Below, in pieces: positions 1 through 8,571 of a stretch of 64,000 bases of DNA. Both the position numbers and the translations under genes were made by a program. The notes under the pieces were generated by a model. That model worked only from the letters and a program-made list of their open reading frames with translations, did no database searches and was not told the origin of the DNA. This stretch comes from Goodfellowiella coeruleoviolacea. GTDB lineage: Bacteria; Actinomycetota; Actinomycetes; Mycobacteriales; Pseudonocardiaceae. Every line of letters starts with the position of its first letter. Position 1 is the first letter of the stretch. Location: positions 62,001 through 126,000 of the forward strand of contig NZ_JAMTCK010000003.1 of assembly GCF_024171785.1 (NCBI RefSeq), written 5' to 3'.

Positions 1-479
1 AGGCGCACCCGCATACCCGTGGAGTAGGTGCGCAGCGGCATGGACAGGTAGTCGCCCAGCTCGGTGAACTCGGCGATGTCGTCGACCCGCTGCTCCATCT
101 GCTTGCGGCTCATGCCGAGGAACAGGCCCCGGATGATGATGTTCTCGAAGCCGGAGATCTCCGGGTCCATGCCGACGCCCAGGTCGAACACGGGCGCCAC
201 CTTGCCCACGATCCGGGAGGACCCCCTGGTCGGCTCGTAGATGCCGGACAGCAGGCGCAGCAGCGTGGACTTGCCGGCGCCGTTGTGGCCGACCAGGCCG
301 ACCCGGTCGCCCTCCTTGAGCGAGATGGAGATGTCGTGCAGCGCCTCGATGATCGGGATCTTCGTCTCGGTGGCGATCTTGCCACCGACCTTGCCGAGCA
401 CCAGCTTCTTCAACGAGCGCGACTTGGCCTCGAAGATCGGGAAGTCGACCGAGGCGTTCCAGACGTCGATGCTGACCAT
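1..479 (-). CDS. wzt: Polysaccharide ABC exporter, ATP-binding subunit (Wzt-like), partial
   Basis: Reading leftwards from the ATG at 479, 159 residues are visible before the window edge; the C-terminal part is outside. Walker A (GHNGAGKST) lies at residues 64-72 and is followed by the LLRLLSGIYEP segment. A YSTGM stretch near the visible end matches the start of the ABC signature of polysaccharide/teichoic acid exporters. The long N-terminal lead before the nucleotide fold is usual in Wzt/TagH/RfbE proteins. It starts 19 bp after the stop of the permease gene, so the two form an operon and probably one transporter exporting a lipid-linked envelope polysaccharide. In mycobacteria the syntenic genes (Rv3781/Rv3783, from memory) export the galactan precursor; the same role here is an inference. 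Confidence 0.9.
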   Translation of the reverse strand, partial: MVSIDVWNASVDFPIFEAKSRSLKKLVLGKVGGKIATETKIPIIEALHDISISLKEGDRVGLVGHNGAGKSTLLRLLSGIYEPTRGSSRIVGKVAPVFDLGVGMDPEISGFENIIIRGLFLGMSRKQMEQRVDDIAEFTELGDYLSMPLRTYSTGMRVR

Positions 480-498
480 GTTCTTGCTGCCGCCTCAC

Positions 499-1410
499 TC
501 AGACCCAGTAGGAGACGCGGGCACGGTAGTTGCGCAACGCGGTCAGCGCCAGCGCCCAGCCCACGATGGTGAGCGCGCCGACCACCACCCAGTGGTGCCA
601 GCTCTGCTGGTGACCGAGCAGCGGCGCGCGGACGATCTCGATGTAGTGGTACATGGGGTTCAGCTCGGCCACGGCGGTCCGCCAGCTGCCGGTCCCGTTG
701 GTCACCTTGGTCAGGTCACCGGTGCTCCACACGATCGGCGTCATGAAGAAGACCAGGTTGATGAAGCTGCTGACCACCGGCGGGATGTCCCGGAACCGGG
801 TGCTCACGATGCCGAACAGCAGGGCCACCCACGAGCCGTTGATCACCAGCAGGGCGAAGGCCGGGATGGCCAGCAGCATGCCCAGGCCGAGGCCGGGGTG
901 CTCGACCTGGCTGTTCTGCAGGTAGTACGGGTGGCTGAGACTGGAGAAGAAGATCGCCAGCACGATGACGTAGACGATCAGGTTGTGCAGGAACAGCAGC
1001 ACCTGCCGCCACACCATCCGCAGCACGTAGATGCTGATGGGCGCGGGCAGCTGTTTGATCAGCCCCTCGTTGGCGATGAAGACGTCCGTGCCTTCCACCA
1101 CACAGCCGAGGATGAAGTTCCAGATGATGAACCCGACCGTGACATAGGGCAGGAACGTGGCGATGTCCTGGCCGAAGAGCTGTGAGTACAGCAGGCCGAG
1201 CGCCAGGGCGGTGCTGCCCATGCCGATGGTGATCCACAGTGGACCGATCACCGATCGTCGGTAGCGCTGCTTGATGTCCTGCCAGCCCAGGTGGGCCCAG
1301 AGTTCACGTTGTCCCCACGCCTCCCTGATGTCCCGGAAGGCGCGCGACCAGCTCCGCGAGTCGGACGCGGGCGGTGCTGCGGGCTGTTCGATCGTGCTGG
1401 TGGCTTGCAC
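499..1410 (-). CDS. wzm: Polysaccharide ABC exporter, permease subunit (Wzm-like, ABC-2 type)
   Basis: A 303-residue ABC-2 type membrane protein. After a roughly 45-residue cytoplasmic N-terminus comes the family-typical region LGWQDIKQRYRRSVIGPLW, then about six hydrophobic segments, among them ITIGMGSTALALGLLYS and YVTVGFIIWNFILG. Length and segment order fit the O-antigen/galactan exporter permeases. The ATPase gene follows 19 bp downstream on the same strand. A 268-bp gap separates it from bpa upstream and should hold its promoter. Its substrate cannot be read from sequence; the Rv3780-Rv3783-like gene order suggests an arabinogalactan-type lipid-linked glycan. Integral to the cytoplasmic membrane. 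Confidence 0.9.
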   Translation of the reverse strand: MQATSTIEQPAAPPASDSRSWSRAFRDIREAWGQRELWAHLGWQDIKQRYRRSVIGPLWITIGMGSTALALGLLYSQLFGQDIATFLPYVTVGFIIWNFILGCVVEGTDVFIANEGLIKQLPAPISIYVLRMVWRQVLLFLHNLIVYVIVLAIFFSSLSHPYYLQNSQVEHPGLGLGMLLAIPAFALLVINGSWVALLFGIVSTRFRDIPPVVSSFINLVFFMTPIVWSTGDLTKVTNGTGSWRTAVAELNPMYHYIEIVRAPLLGHQQSWHHWVVVGALTIVGWALALTALRNYRARVSYWV

Positions 1411-1577
1411 GAGGACTGAGGGTACCGGCGGCCCAATGGACTACTCGCCGCTGGGCGGTCACGGTGCGGTCACTCTGATGATGCCTTGCCGGTTGGCATA
1501 CGCCTACCGCTGGTAGCCGGTCCGTCCGGCCGGTTGCTTCCTCCGGGTGGCGACTTGGTGATCATCGGGGTGATCAA

Positions 1578-1619
1578 CGCCCGGGAGCCCGCCGTGCTGG
1601 GGCGACGGGTTCCCGGGCG
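1578..1619 (-). terminator. Hairpin downstream of bpa
   Basis: Arms of 14 bases (1578-1591 and 1606-1619) pair with one G-U and enclose a 14-base loop. It lies 60 bp after the bpa stop on the minus strand and before the wzm start, so it probably ends the bpa transcript. There is no clear U-tract. Confidence 0.5.
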
Positions 1620-1678
1620 GAGGCAAGCCGACCGGTCGTACCGCTCAGGGCTCGGCGCGCACCCGAGGGGTCAGGCCG

Positions 1679-2269
1679 TCACAGGTACTGGCCGGTGCCC
1701 CGGATGTGCGGCCCCTCGCCCTCGCCGCCGGCGCCGCCCGGCGGCAGCGCGCGCCCGCGCATCTGCTCCAACTGCACCCTGGCGGCCATCTGCTGGGCGA
1801 ACAGCGCGGTCTGGATGCCGTGGAACAGCCCCTCCAGCCAGCCGACCAGCTGCGCCTGGGCGATCCGCAGCTCCGCGTCCGAGGGGGTGGAGTCGTCGGT
1901 GAACGGCAGGGACAGCCGCTCCAGCTCGTCGCGCAGCTCCGGGGCCAGGCCCTGCTCCAGCTCGCGGATGGAGGACTTGTGGATCTCGCGCAGCCGGTTG
2001 CGGGACGCCTCGTCCAGCGGCGCCGCCCGCACCTCCTCCAGCAGCTGCTTGATCATCGTGCCGATGCGCATGACCTTGGCCGGCTGCTCGACCAGGTCCG
2101 CGACCTCGTTGTTGTTCCTGCCCTCGTCGCCCTCAACCGCGCCGTTCAGGCCCGCGCCGGGCAGGCTGGCAGCGCCCAGCGGCACTCCGTCGGGGCCGAC
2201 CACCACGACGTGCCGCTCCTGCCCGGCGTGGCCGGCAGCGTTCTCGTTCGGCTCGTTCATACCCTCCAT
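1679..2269 (-). CDS. bpa: Bacterial proteasome activator Bpa/PafE
   Basis: A 196-residue protein of the DUF2587/Bpa family. The core from NEVADLVEQPAKVMRIGTM through AELRIAQAQLVGWLEGLFHG and FAQQMAARVQLEQM is almost the same as I recall for M. tuberculosis Rv3780. The last four residues are GQYL, the motif that docks into the alpha-ring pockets of the 20S proteasome and opens its gate without ATP. It forms a dodecameric helical ring and helps degrade misfolded proteins such as HspR. The first ~45 residues are low-complexity and variable, as in homologues. Start is uncertain: ATG 2269 or ATG 2260. Position next to wzm/wzt matches mycobacterial synteny. Confidence 0.95.
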   Translation of the reverse strand: MEGMNEPNENAAGHAGQERHVVVVGPDGVPLGAASLPGAGLNGAVEGDEGRNNNEVADLVEQPAKVMRIGTMIKQLLEEVRAAPLDEASRNRLREIHKSSIRELEQGLAPELRDELERLSLPFTDDSTPSDAELRIAQAQLVGWLEGLFHGIQTALFAQQMAARVQLEQMRGRALPPGGAGGEGEGPHIRGTGQYL

Positions 2270-2385
2270 CCTGCCCTTGACCGGGGCGGCGACGCCGACC
2301 CGGGCGGGCGGACCTGGTCACATCCGCGACATCAACTCCTCGCCCCGGCCACCGCGCTGTTTGGCGTCGTCCGTACGGTGTGGGC

Positions 2386-3585
2386 ATGGCGTTCGACGTC
2401 GCTCGGGTTCGTGGGCTGTTCCCCGCGCTGGGCGACGGCTGGATCCACCTGGACGCTCCCGCGGGCATGCAGGTGCCCGAACAGGTGGCTACCGCCGTTT
2501 CCACCGCGCTGCGCGCCCCCGTGTCCGGCCCAGGCGGGATCTTCCCCGCATCACAACGTGCTGAGGCGATCGTGGACGCCGCCCGGCGTTCCATCGCCGA
2601 CCTGGTGGGCACCGACCCGGCCGGGGTCGTGCTCGGACCGAGTTCGGCCGTGCTGCTGCAGCGGCTGGCCGACGCGCTCGCCGACGGCTGGCTGCTGGCC
2701 GACGAGGTCGTGGTGTCGCGGCTGGACCACTCGGCCAACGCCGCGCCGTGGCTGCGCGCCGCCCAGCGGGCGGGTGCCACGGTCCGGTGGGCCGAGGTGG
2801 ACATCGAGACCTGCGAGCTGCCCGCCTGGCAGTACACCGACCTGGTCACCGAGCGCACCAAGGTGGTTGCGGTCACCGCCGCCTCGGGTGCGGTCGGCAC
2901 CCGGCCCGAGGTCCGCAAGATCACCGACACCGCGCGCGCGGCCGGCGCCCTGTCCGTGGTGGACGCCTCCTTCGCCGCGCCGTTCGTGCCGCTGGACCTC
3001 ACCGCCTTGGGCGCGGACGTGGTGGCGGTGTCGGCCAACGCCTGGGGCGGGCCGGCCGTGGGCGCGCTGGCCTTCCGGGACGCCGACATGCTCGACCGGC
3101 TGCCCTCGGGCGCGCTGGAGCCGGGGGTGCGCGGCCCGGCCCGGATGGAGCTGGGGCCGCACCCCTACCCGCTGCTGGCCGGCCTGGTCGCGTCCGTGGA
3201 CTACCTGGCCGGGCTGGACGACGCGGCCGTGGGGCCGCGCCGGGAGCGGCTGCTCACCTCGCTGGGGTCGGTCAAGGCGTACCAGGCCGGGCTGCTCGCT
3301 AACCTGATTAACGAACTGCGATCACTTCGTCACGTTATGGTGATCGGCGACGCGATGCGCCGGGTGCCCGCTCTGGCGTTTACTGTGGCCGGGGTCAAGG
3401 CCACCGACGCCGTCGAGCACCTGTCCGCGCGCGGGGTGTGCGCGTTCGCCGACCCCGGGCACCACGGGGTGTTCGCGGCGTTGGGCGTGGGCGAGATCGG
3501 CGGTGCCGTGCGGCTCGGCCTCGCGCACTACACCAACGCGATGGAGGTTGACCAGCTCGTTCGGGCGGTGGCCGAACTGGGATAG
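2386..3585 (+). CDS. Cysteine-desulfurase-like fold-type I protein lacking the PLP lysine
   Basis: About 399 residues with the class V aminotransferase layout. WIHLDAPAGMQVP is at the N-terminus, followed by VSRLDHSANAAPWLRAA (substrate loop), VVDASFAAPFVPLD (the PLP-ring Asp strand) and GGAVRLGLAHYTNAMEVD at the C-terminus. At the site where active members have a His-Lys pair (SxHK) the sequence is SANAWGGP (216-223), so residue 219 is Ala and no Schiff-base lysine is present. The same absence is, from memory, seen in Rv3778c, so this is a lineage feature rather than a fresh mutation. ATG 2386 is preferred over GTG 2380 because MAFDVARVRGL aligns with the mycobacterial N-terminus. Function is unknown; catalysis as a normal desulfurase is unlikely. 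Confidence 0.85.
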   Translation: MAFDVARVRGLFPALGDGWIHLDAPAGMQVPEQVATAVSTALRAPVSGPGGIFPASQRAEAIVDAARRSIADLVGTDPAGVVLGPSSAVLLQRLADALADGWLLADEVVVSRLDHSANAAPWLRAAQRAGATVRWAEVDIETCELPAWQYTDLVTERTKVVAVTAASGAVGTRPEVRKITDTARAAGALSVVDASFAAPFVPLDLTALGADVVAVSANAWGGPAVGALAFRDADMLDRLPSGALEPGVRGPARMELGPHPYPLLAGLVASVDYLAGLDDAAVGPRRERLLTSLGSVKAYQAGLLANLINELRSLRHVMVIGDAMRRVPALAFTVAGVKATDAVEHLSARGVCAFADPGHHGVFAALGVGEIGGAVRLGLAHYTNAMEVDQLVRAVAELG

Positions 3586-3606
3586 GCGGAGAGCACCGGA
3601 GGTGGG

Positions 3607-4272
3607 GTGGACGAGTCACTGGCAGGCGAACTCGCCGACCTCGGTGCGATGCTCCGACTCGCCCCGCTGCTGACCGACTACCTGCCGACCGCGACCACCG
3701 ACCTGCGCCCGGCCGCGTTGACCGCGGTGCTGGACGAGGTGCTGCTCGGCGCCCGCGTGGTCACCGTGCAGTGCGGGTGCGGCGCGTCGTCGGTGCTGTT
3801 GGCCCGGATGCTGGCCCGCCGAGGGTTCGGGCACCTGCTGTGCCTGGAGCACGACGAGCGGATGGCCGCGTTCGTGGGCAGCCAGCTGCGCCGGGAGGGC
3901 CTCGGCCACGTGGCCAGGGTGGTGTACGCGCCACTGGCCCCGCACCCGGCCGCGCCCGGTGGCCAGCCCTGGTACGAGCCGGAGCTGGTGCACGACGAGG
4001 TGGCCGGCTACGTGGAGCGGTTCGGCCTGGTCGACCTGCTGCTGGTGGACGGCCCCGGGCCGGCCGACCCGAACGTCCCGGACGGCCGGCACGCCCGCTA
4101 CCCGGCGCTGCCGGTGCTGCGCGCGGTGCTCTCGCCCGGCGCGGCGGTGTTCCTGGACGACGTGGGCCGGGTGGGTGAGCTGGCCGTGCTCGACCAGTGG
4201 GAGCGGGAGTTCGGGCTGCGGTTCCGGTCCCTGCCGGGGACGGGTCTCGCCGCCGCGCACGCCACCCCGTAG
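3607..4272 (+). CDS. Class I SAM-dependent methyltransferase-like protein
   Basis: 221 residues starting at GTG 3607, 21 bp after the preceding stop, with AGCACCGGAGGTG upstream. The Rossmann-like signs are VVTVQCGCGASSVLLARML (motif I region, about residues 51-69), CLEHDERMAAFV (acidic residue binding the SAM ribose) and VDLLLVDGPGPADPN (motif IV-like). This resembles the Methyltransf_24 group. The substrate is unknown. It sits in the same direction as the aminotransferase-like gene and probably shares its transcript. Confidence 0.7.
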   Translation: MDESLAGELADLGAMLRLAPLLTDYLPTATTDLRPAALTAVLDEVLLGARVVTVQCGCGASSVLLARMLARRGFGHLLCLEHDERMAAFVGSQLRREGLGHVARVVYAPLAPHPAAPGGQPWYEPELVHDEVAGYVERFGLVDLLLVDGPGPADPNVPDGRHARYPALPVLRAVLSPGAAVFLDDVGRVGELAVLDQWEREFGLRFRSLPGTGLAAAHATP

Positions 4273-4315
4273 CCTGCCCGCCCGAGGACGGGACCAGGCG
4301 GTGGAGGGGTGCGCG

Positions 4316-5089
4316 ATGTCGTCGACGGTGCAGCGGGCCGAGGTGGACCAGGACACGGATGGGCAGCCCAGCTGCTACCTGCTGGAGTTCTCGGTCGGCG
4401 GGGGCGGCGCCCGGCACGCGGACGTGCACGCCTACGGCGACCTGGACAGCGTCCGGGCCAGCCTGGAGCGGCGCGGTGGCGTGGACGCGTACCTGGTGCT
4501 CTGGTACGGCGCGGTGCTGCACCTGTGGGTGGTGCGGCACGGGGCGATCGTCGAGGGCGTCGACCTGCACCCGTTCCTGCGCACCGGTGACGAGCGGCAC
4601 GACCGGAGCGTCGCCCGGCTGCTGGCCTCGCGCGAGGGGCGGGACGGCGAGTCGGACGTGGACTGGCCCGCGCTCTTCGACTCGCTGTGCGAGGCCTGCG
4701 ACTGGGATGCCCGCGCCGCGCTGCCACTGCTCACCCACCTGTTCGAGCTGCACGACCGGGGCGTCTCAGGTGATGCGGCGGCGGCCGAGGAACTGGCCGC
4801 GCTGACCGAGTCGATCGAGGAGGGGGAGCTGCCGGACGAGTTCGCGATCACCCCGGCCGACCACTCGTGTCTGGACCTCGACTGGGCCGCGATCGGCCGG
4901 GCCGTCGCGCCGCTGAAGCCGCCGGTGCTGGGCACCGGTGAGGTCCACGTGCGCTGGGCGGAGGACTGCGCGCCGCACCCGGAGAGCTTCCTGCGGCAGC
5001 CGTTCGGCCGTGCCGAGTTCCACGCCGGGGTGAACGACCTGGAGAACGGCGAGGACGAGTACCCGGAGGGACACCCCGGCGCGGAGTGA
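4316..5089 (+). CDS. Hypothetical protein, 257 residues
   Basis: Starts at ATG 4316 with GGAGGGG about 10 bases upstream; it ends at 5089, convergent with the oxidoreductase whose stop is at 5108. The protein is acidic, has no signal peptide or membrane segment, and I recognise no family. The N-terminal ~100 residues look like a mixed beta/alpha domain (FSVGGGGARHADVHAYGDL, YLVLWYGAVLHLWVV). The middle is helical (LLTHLFELHDRG) and the last ~90 residues are Asp/Glu/Pro-rich. Steady third-position GC and a good ribosome binding site argue that it is expressed. Likely cytoplasmic. Confidence 0.65.
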   Translation: MSSTVQRAEVDQDTDGQPSCYLLEFSVGGGGARHADVHAYGDLDSVRASLERRGGVDAYLVLWYGAVLHLWVVRHGAIVEGVDLHPFLRTGDERHDRSVARLLASREGRDGESDVDWPALFDSLCEACDWDARAALPLLTHLFELHDRGVSGDAAAAEELAALTESIEEGELPDEFAITPADHSCLDLDWAAIGRAVAPLKPPVLGTGEVHVRWAEDCAPHPESFLRQPFGRAEFHAGVNDLENGEDEYPEGHPGAE

Positions 5090-5107
5090 GCACCGGGGTG
5101 CCGCTGG

Positions 5108-6097
5108 TCAGCGCACCTTGAGCGCGAGCTTGCCGAACACGTCCTCCTCGTCGAGCATCCGGTGCGCCTCGCCGGCCTGGCGGATGTCCAGCACGTTGTG
5201 CACCACCGGGCGCACCACGCCGGACTCCAGCAGCGGCCACAGCCGCTCCCGCATGTCCGCGATGATCGCGCCCTTGCCGTTGGGGCCGTGCACCGGTCGG
5301 CCGCGCAGCCCGGTCCCGGTCACGCTGGCGCGCTTGACCAGCAGCTTGTTGAGGTCCAGCTCGCCCTTGCGGCCGCCCTGCAGGCCGATGACGACCAGCC
5401 GGCCGTCGTTGGCCAGCGCCTCGACGTTGCGGTCCAGGTAGGACGCGCCCATGTTGTCCAGGATGACGTCCGCGCCGTGGCCCTCGGTCTCCCGGCGCAG
5501 CTCGGCGACGAAGTCCTGGGTGCGGTAGTTGACGGTGATGTCCGCGCCGAGCTGGCGGCACTTGGTCAGCCGCTCGTCGCTGCCCGCGGTCACCGCCACG
5601 GTCGCGCCGAGCGCCTTGCCCACCTGGATGGCGTGCGTGCCGATGCCGCCGGCGCCGCCGTGCACCAGCAGCACGTCACCCTCGGTCAGGCCGGCGCCCA
5701 TGACCACGTTGGACCACACCGTGCAGGCCACCTCGGGCAGGGTGGCGGCGGTGACCAGGTCCAGCGCGGCGGGCACGGGCAGCAGCTGCGCGGCGGGCAC
5801 GGCCACCCGCTCGGCGTAGCCGCCGCCGGCCAGCAGCGCGCACACCTCGTCGCCGACCCGCCAGCCCTCGACACCCGGGCCCAGCGCGGCGATCGTGCCG
5901 GCGCACTCCAGGCCGATGATGTCGCTGGCACCGGGCGGTGGCGGGTAGAAGCCCTGGCGCTGCATCAGGTCCGCGCGGTTCACCGCGGTCGCGGCCACGT
6001 CGATCAGGACCTCGCCGGCACCCGGTGCCGGCTCGTTGACCTCGGTCCACTCCAGCACTTCGGGGCCGCCCGGCTCGCGGACAGTGATCGCATGCAT
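5108..6097 (-). CDS. NAD(P)H quinone oxidoreductase, zinc-independent MDR family
   Basis: 329 residues from ATG 6097. The N-terminal GroES-like domain carries NRADLMQRQGFYPPPPGASDIIGLE, the signature of the PIG3/QOR branch. The nucleotide-binding part has VHGGAGGIGTHAIQVGKALGA. No zinc-ligand set of the alcohol dehydrogenase type is present. It should reduce quinones or other alpha,beta-unsaturated carbonyls with NADPH in the cytosol. The adjacent aminotransferase-like gene and bpa/wzt/wzm copy the mycobacterial order in which Rv3777 occupies this place (from memory). It is divergent from the GNAT gene at 6152, with only about 54 bp between the starts. Confidence 0.9.
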   Translation of the reverse strand: MHAITVREPGGPEVLEWTEVNEPAPGAGEVLIDVAATAVNRADLMQRQGFYPPPPGASDIIGLECAGTIAALGPGVEGWRVGDEVCALLAGGGYAERVAVPAAQLLPVPAALDLVTAATLPEVACTVWSNVVMGAGLTEGDVLLVHGGAGGIGTHAIQVGKALGATVAVTAGSDERLTKCRQLGADITVNYRTQDFVAELRRETEGHGADVILDNMGASYLDRNVEALANDGRLVVIGLQGGRKGELDLNKLLVKRASVTGTGLRGRPVHGPNGKGAIIADMRERLWPLLESGVVRPVVHNVLDIRQAGEAHRMLDEEDVFGKLALKVR

Positions 6098-6151
6098 GTC
6101 CTGACGGTAAACCGTTCGCGCCCGACCCGCCGTGGGCTCGACCCTGTGACC

Positions 6152-6826
6152 ATGCGAACACCACCCACCCCCGTCGACCCCTGGCCGCTGCGGCACCTGG
6201 TGTTGCGCACCCCGCGCCTGGAACTGCGGCCCGACGACGACGCCGGCCTGCTCCAGCTGGCCGAGCAGGCCAGGCAGGGCATCCACGACCCGGAGTGGAT
6301 GCCCTTCGGCGTGGCCTGGACGGACGCGCCGGCCGAGGAGCTGGGCACCGACGTGCTGCGGTTCCACTGGGGGCAGCGGGCCGCGCTGTCCCCGGCCCGC
6401 TGGACGGTCAACTTCCTGGTGCGCCTGAACGGCGAGGTGATCGGCAACCAGGGGCTGACCGGCCACGACTTCGCCGTCACCCGGGAGGTGCGGACCGGTT
6501 CCTGGCTGGGCCGGCGCCACCAGGGCCACGGCTACGGCACGGAGATGCGCGCGGCCGTGCTGATGCTCGCCTTCGACCACCTGGGCGCGCGCACCGCGCG
6601 GTCGTCCGCCCGGCTGGACAACGCGCCCTCGCTCGGGGTGAGCCGCCGGCTCGGCTACGTCGAGGACGGCACCGAGGTGGTGGCCGTGCGTGACGAGCCG
6701 TCACCACACGTGCGGCTGTTGCTCACCGCCGAGCGGTTCGCCGAGCACCGCCCGTCCTGGTGGGTGGACGTGCGCGGCCTGGACGCCTGTCTGCCCTTAC
6801 TCATCTCGGGTGATGGGACGGCGTGA
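6152..6826 (+). CDS. GNAT family N-acetyltransferase (RimJ/RimL type)
   Basis: 224 residues from ATG 6152; an in-frame GTG at 6146 is the only close alternative. LRTPRLELRPDDDAGL at the N-terminus is typical of Acetyltransf_3 proteins. SWLGRRHQGHGYGTEMRAAVLMLAF is the acetyl-CoA pyrophosphate loop (Q/RxxGxG/A) with its following helix. ARLDNAPSLGVSRRLGYVEDG is the conserved end of the fold. It presumably acetylates an amino group of a protein or small molecule; the acceptor cannot be told. Divergent from the oxidoreductase. Confidence 0.85.
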   Translation: MRTPPTPVDPWPLRHLVLRTPRLELRPDDDAGLLQLAEQARQGIHDPEWMPFGVAWTDAPAEELGTDVLRFHWGQRAALSPARWTVNFLVRLNGEVIGNQGLTGHDFAVTREVRTGSWLGRRHQGHGYGTEMRAAVLMLAFDHLGARTARSSARLDNAPSLGVSRRLGYVEDGTEVVAVRDEPSPHVRLLLTAERFAEHRPSWWVDVRGLDACLPLLISGDGTA

Positions 6827-6923
6827 CGTATTGACCTTGGCGGCGCGGTCCCGAAAGGGTGCCCACGGTGTTCGCCCCGTCAAGCAGTTCGGTCCAACCA
6901 GGTCCGCACGAAGGGAACAGCCC

Positions 6924-8471
6924 ATGCCGGTAACCAGGGTTACGACACGCGTTGGCACGGCCGCGGTGGCCGTGGCCGCCACGGTGGGCCTGGCCTGCGC
7001 GCCCGCGTCGGCCAGCACCGACCGGGTGACCGGCCCGCTCGGGCCGGCGCTGGCCAGGCAGCTGACCAGCCAGGTGAGCGCGGACGGGGTGAACCGGCAC
7101 CTGCTGGCCCTGCAGCGGATCGCCGACCGCAACGGCGGCACCCGGGCCGTGGGCACCAAGGGCTACGACGACAGCGTCGACTACGTGGCCGGCAAGCTCA
7201 ACGCGGCCGGCTACCAGGTGAGCACGCCGCTGTTCACCTACCACGTGACCGTCGTGGACGCCGGCACGGCGAACGTGGCCGGCCAGCAGGTCGAGGCCGT
7301 CCCGATGGAGTACTCGCCGCAGACCCAGGCCGGCGGGGTGACCGGCCCGCTGGTGGCGGTGCCGCAGGACGACTCGCCCGGCTGTCAGCCCGAGGACTTC
7401 GCCGGCCTGCCGCTGCGCGGGGCCGTGGCGCTGATCCGGCGCGGCGGCTGCACGTTCGCGGACAAGCAGCGGTTCGCGGCCGAGGCTGGCGCGGCCGCCG
7501 TGCTGATCGCCAACAACGTGGACGGCCGGCTGGCCGGGGTCACCCTGGGCAGCCCGGACGCGGGCAGGGTCCCCACCGCCGGGATCAGCCGGGCCGACGG
7601 CGATGTGCTGTTCACCCGGACCGGCGCGAGCACCACGGTCGACGTGCGCTACCACCGCGACGCGCGCACCGCCCGCAACGTCATCGCGCAGACCCGCACC
7701 GGCCGCACCGACAACGTGGTGATGGCCGGCGCCCACCTGGACGGCGTCGAGGCCGGGCCGGGCATCAACGACAACGGCAGCGGCTCGGCCGGGCTGCTGG
7801 AGACCGCGCTGCGGCTGGGCGGCTCGCCGTCGGTGAGCAACGCGGTGCGGTTCGCCTGGTGGGGCGCTGAGGAGCTGGGGCTGGTCGGGTCCACCGAGTA
7901 CGTCCGCTCGCTGAGCTTCGAGCAGCAGCTGGACATCGCCCTGTACCTGAACTTCGACATGATCGGCTCGCCCAACAGCGGCTACTTCGCCTACGACGGC
8001 GACAACTCCTCCGGCACCAACCCGGTGCACAGCCCGTACGGCTCGGCGCAGATCGAGCGGGCGTTCGTGGACTACCTGAGCGCGGTCGGCGTGGCCGTGG
8101 AGGACACCCCGTTCAACGGGCGGTCCGACTACGGCGAGTTCATCGCCGTCGGCATCCCGGCGGGTGGCCTGTTCACCGGCGCCGAGGTGGTCAAGACGCA
8201 GGCGCAGGCGGACAAGTGGGGCGGCCGGGCCGGCGCGGCCTTCGACCCCTGCTACCACCAGGCCTGCGACACCCTGGGCAACATCGACCGCGCCGCGCTC
8301 GGCCGCAACGCCGACGCGCTGGCCTGGGTGGTGGCCTCCTACGCGCTGAGCACCGAGGACGTCAACGGCGTGCCGGCCAGGGCGCAGCGCGCCGCGGTCC
8401 GGGGTGAGGCGGCCGGTCTGGTCGCGGCCAGCCAGCCGGCGGTCCGGCCGAGCCTGCTCGACCAGCGCTGA
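6924..8471 (+). CDS. Secreted M28 family zinc aminopeptidase with PA domain
   Basis: 515 residues from ATG 6924, with a GAAGGGA ribosome binding site about 8 bases upstream. A Sec signal peptide covers residues 1-31 (cleavage after ASA). A PA (protease-associated) domain lies at about 120-235 and has the paired cysteines of GCQPEDF and GGCTFADKQRF. The M28 catalytic domain follows: AHLDG (about 270, first His/Asp ligands), GINDNGSGSAG (bridging Asp), WWGAEELGLVGS (catalytic and ligand Glu), YLNFDMIGSP (Asp) and CYHQACDTLGN (last His). This is the domain set of Streptomyces-type secreted leucine aminopeptidases. It should release N-terminal residues from peptides outside the cell. Confidence 0.93.
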   Translation: MPVTRVTTRVGTAAVAVAATVGLACAPASASTDRVTGPLGPALARQLTSQVSADGVNRHLLALQRIADRNGGTRAVGTKGYDDSVDYVAGKLNAAGYQVSTPLFTYHVTVVDAGTANVAGQQVEAVPMEYSPQTQAGGVTGPLVAVPQDDSPGCQPEDFAGLPLRGAVALIRRGGCTFADKQRFAAEAGAAAVLIANNVDGRLAGVTLGSPDAGRVPTAGISRADGDVLFTRTGASTTVDVRYHRDARTARNVIAQTRTGRTDNVVMAGAHLDGVEAGPGINDNGSGSAGLLETALRLGGSPSVSNAVRFAWWGAEELGLVGSTEYVRSLSFEQQLDIALYLNFDMIGSPNSGYFAYDGDNSSGTNPVHSPYGSAQIERAFVDYLSAVGVAVEDTPFNGRSDYGEFIAVGIPAGGLFTGAEVVKTQAQADKWGGRAGAAFDPCYHQACDTLGNIDRAALGRNADALAWVVASYALSTEDVNGVPARAQRAAVRGEAAGLVAASQPAVRPSLLDQR

Positions 8472-8514
8472 CTCGGCCGGCGCTGACTCGATCGGCGCTG
8501 ACTCGGCCGGCGCT
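8470..8514 (+). repeat. Three tandem 15-bp repeats over the stop codon
   Basis: The unit GACTCGGCCGGCGCT occurs three times in a row (the middle copy has one change), beginning at the TGA of the M28 peptidase gene. It looks like a small replication-slippage tract just outside the coding region. Confidence 0.7.
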
Positions 8515-8530
8515 GAGCAGTGCCTGCGGT

Positions 8531-8559
8531 GGTGGGCGCCGCGCGGTGCGGTGCCCACC
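8531..8559. terminator. Convergent hairpin between peptidase and ypfJ-like gene
   Basis: Arms 8531-8542 and 8548-8559 pair over 12 bases with one G-U around a 5-base loop. It lies between two converging genes and could serve both. Confidence 0.55.
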
Positions 8560-8571
8560 CGGTGCTGGTGA

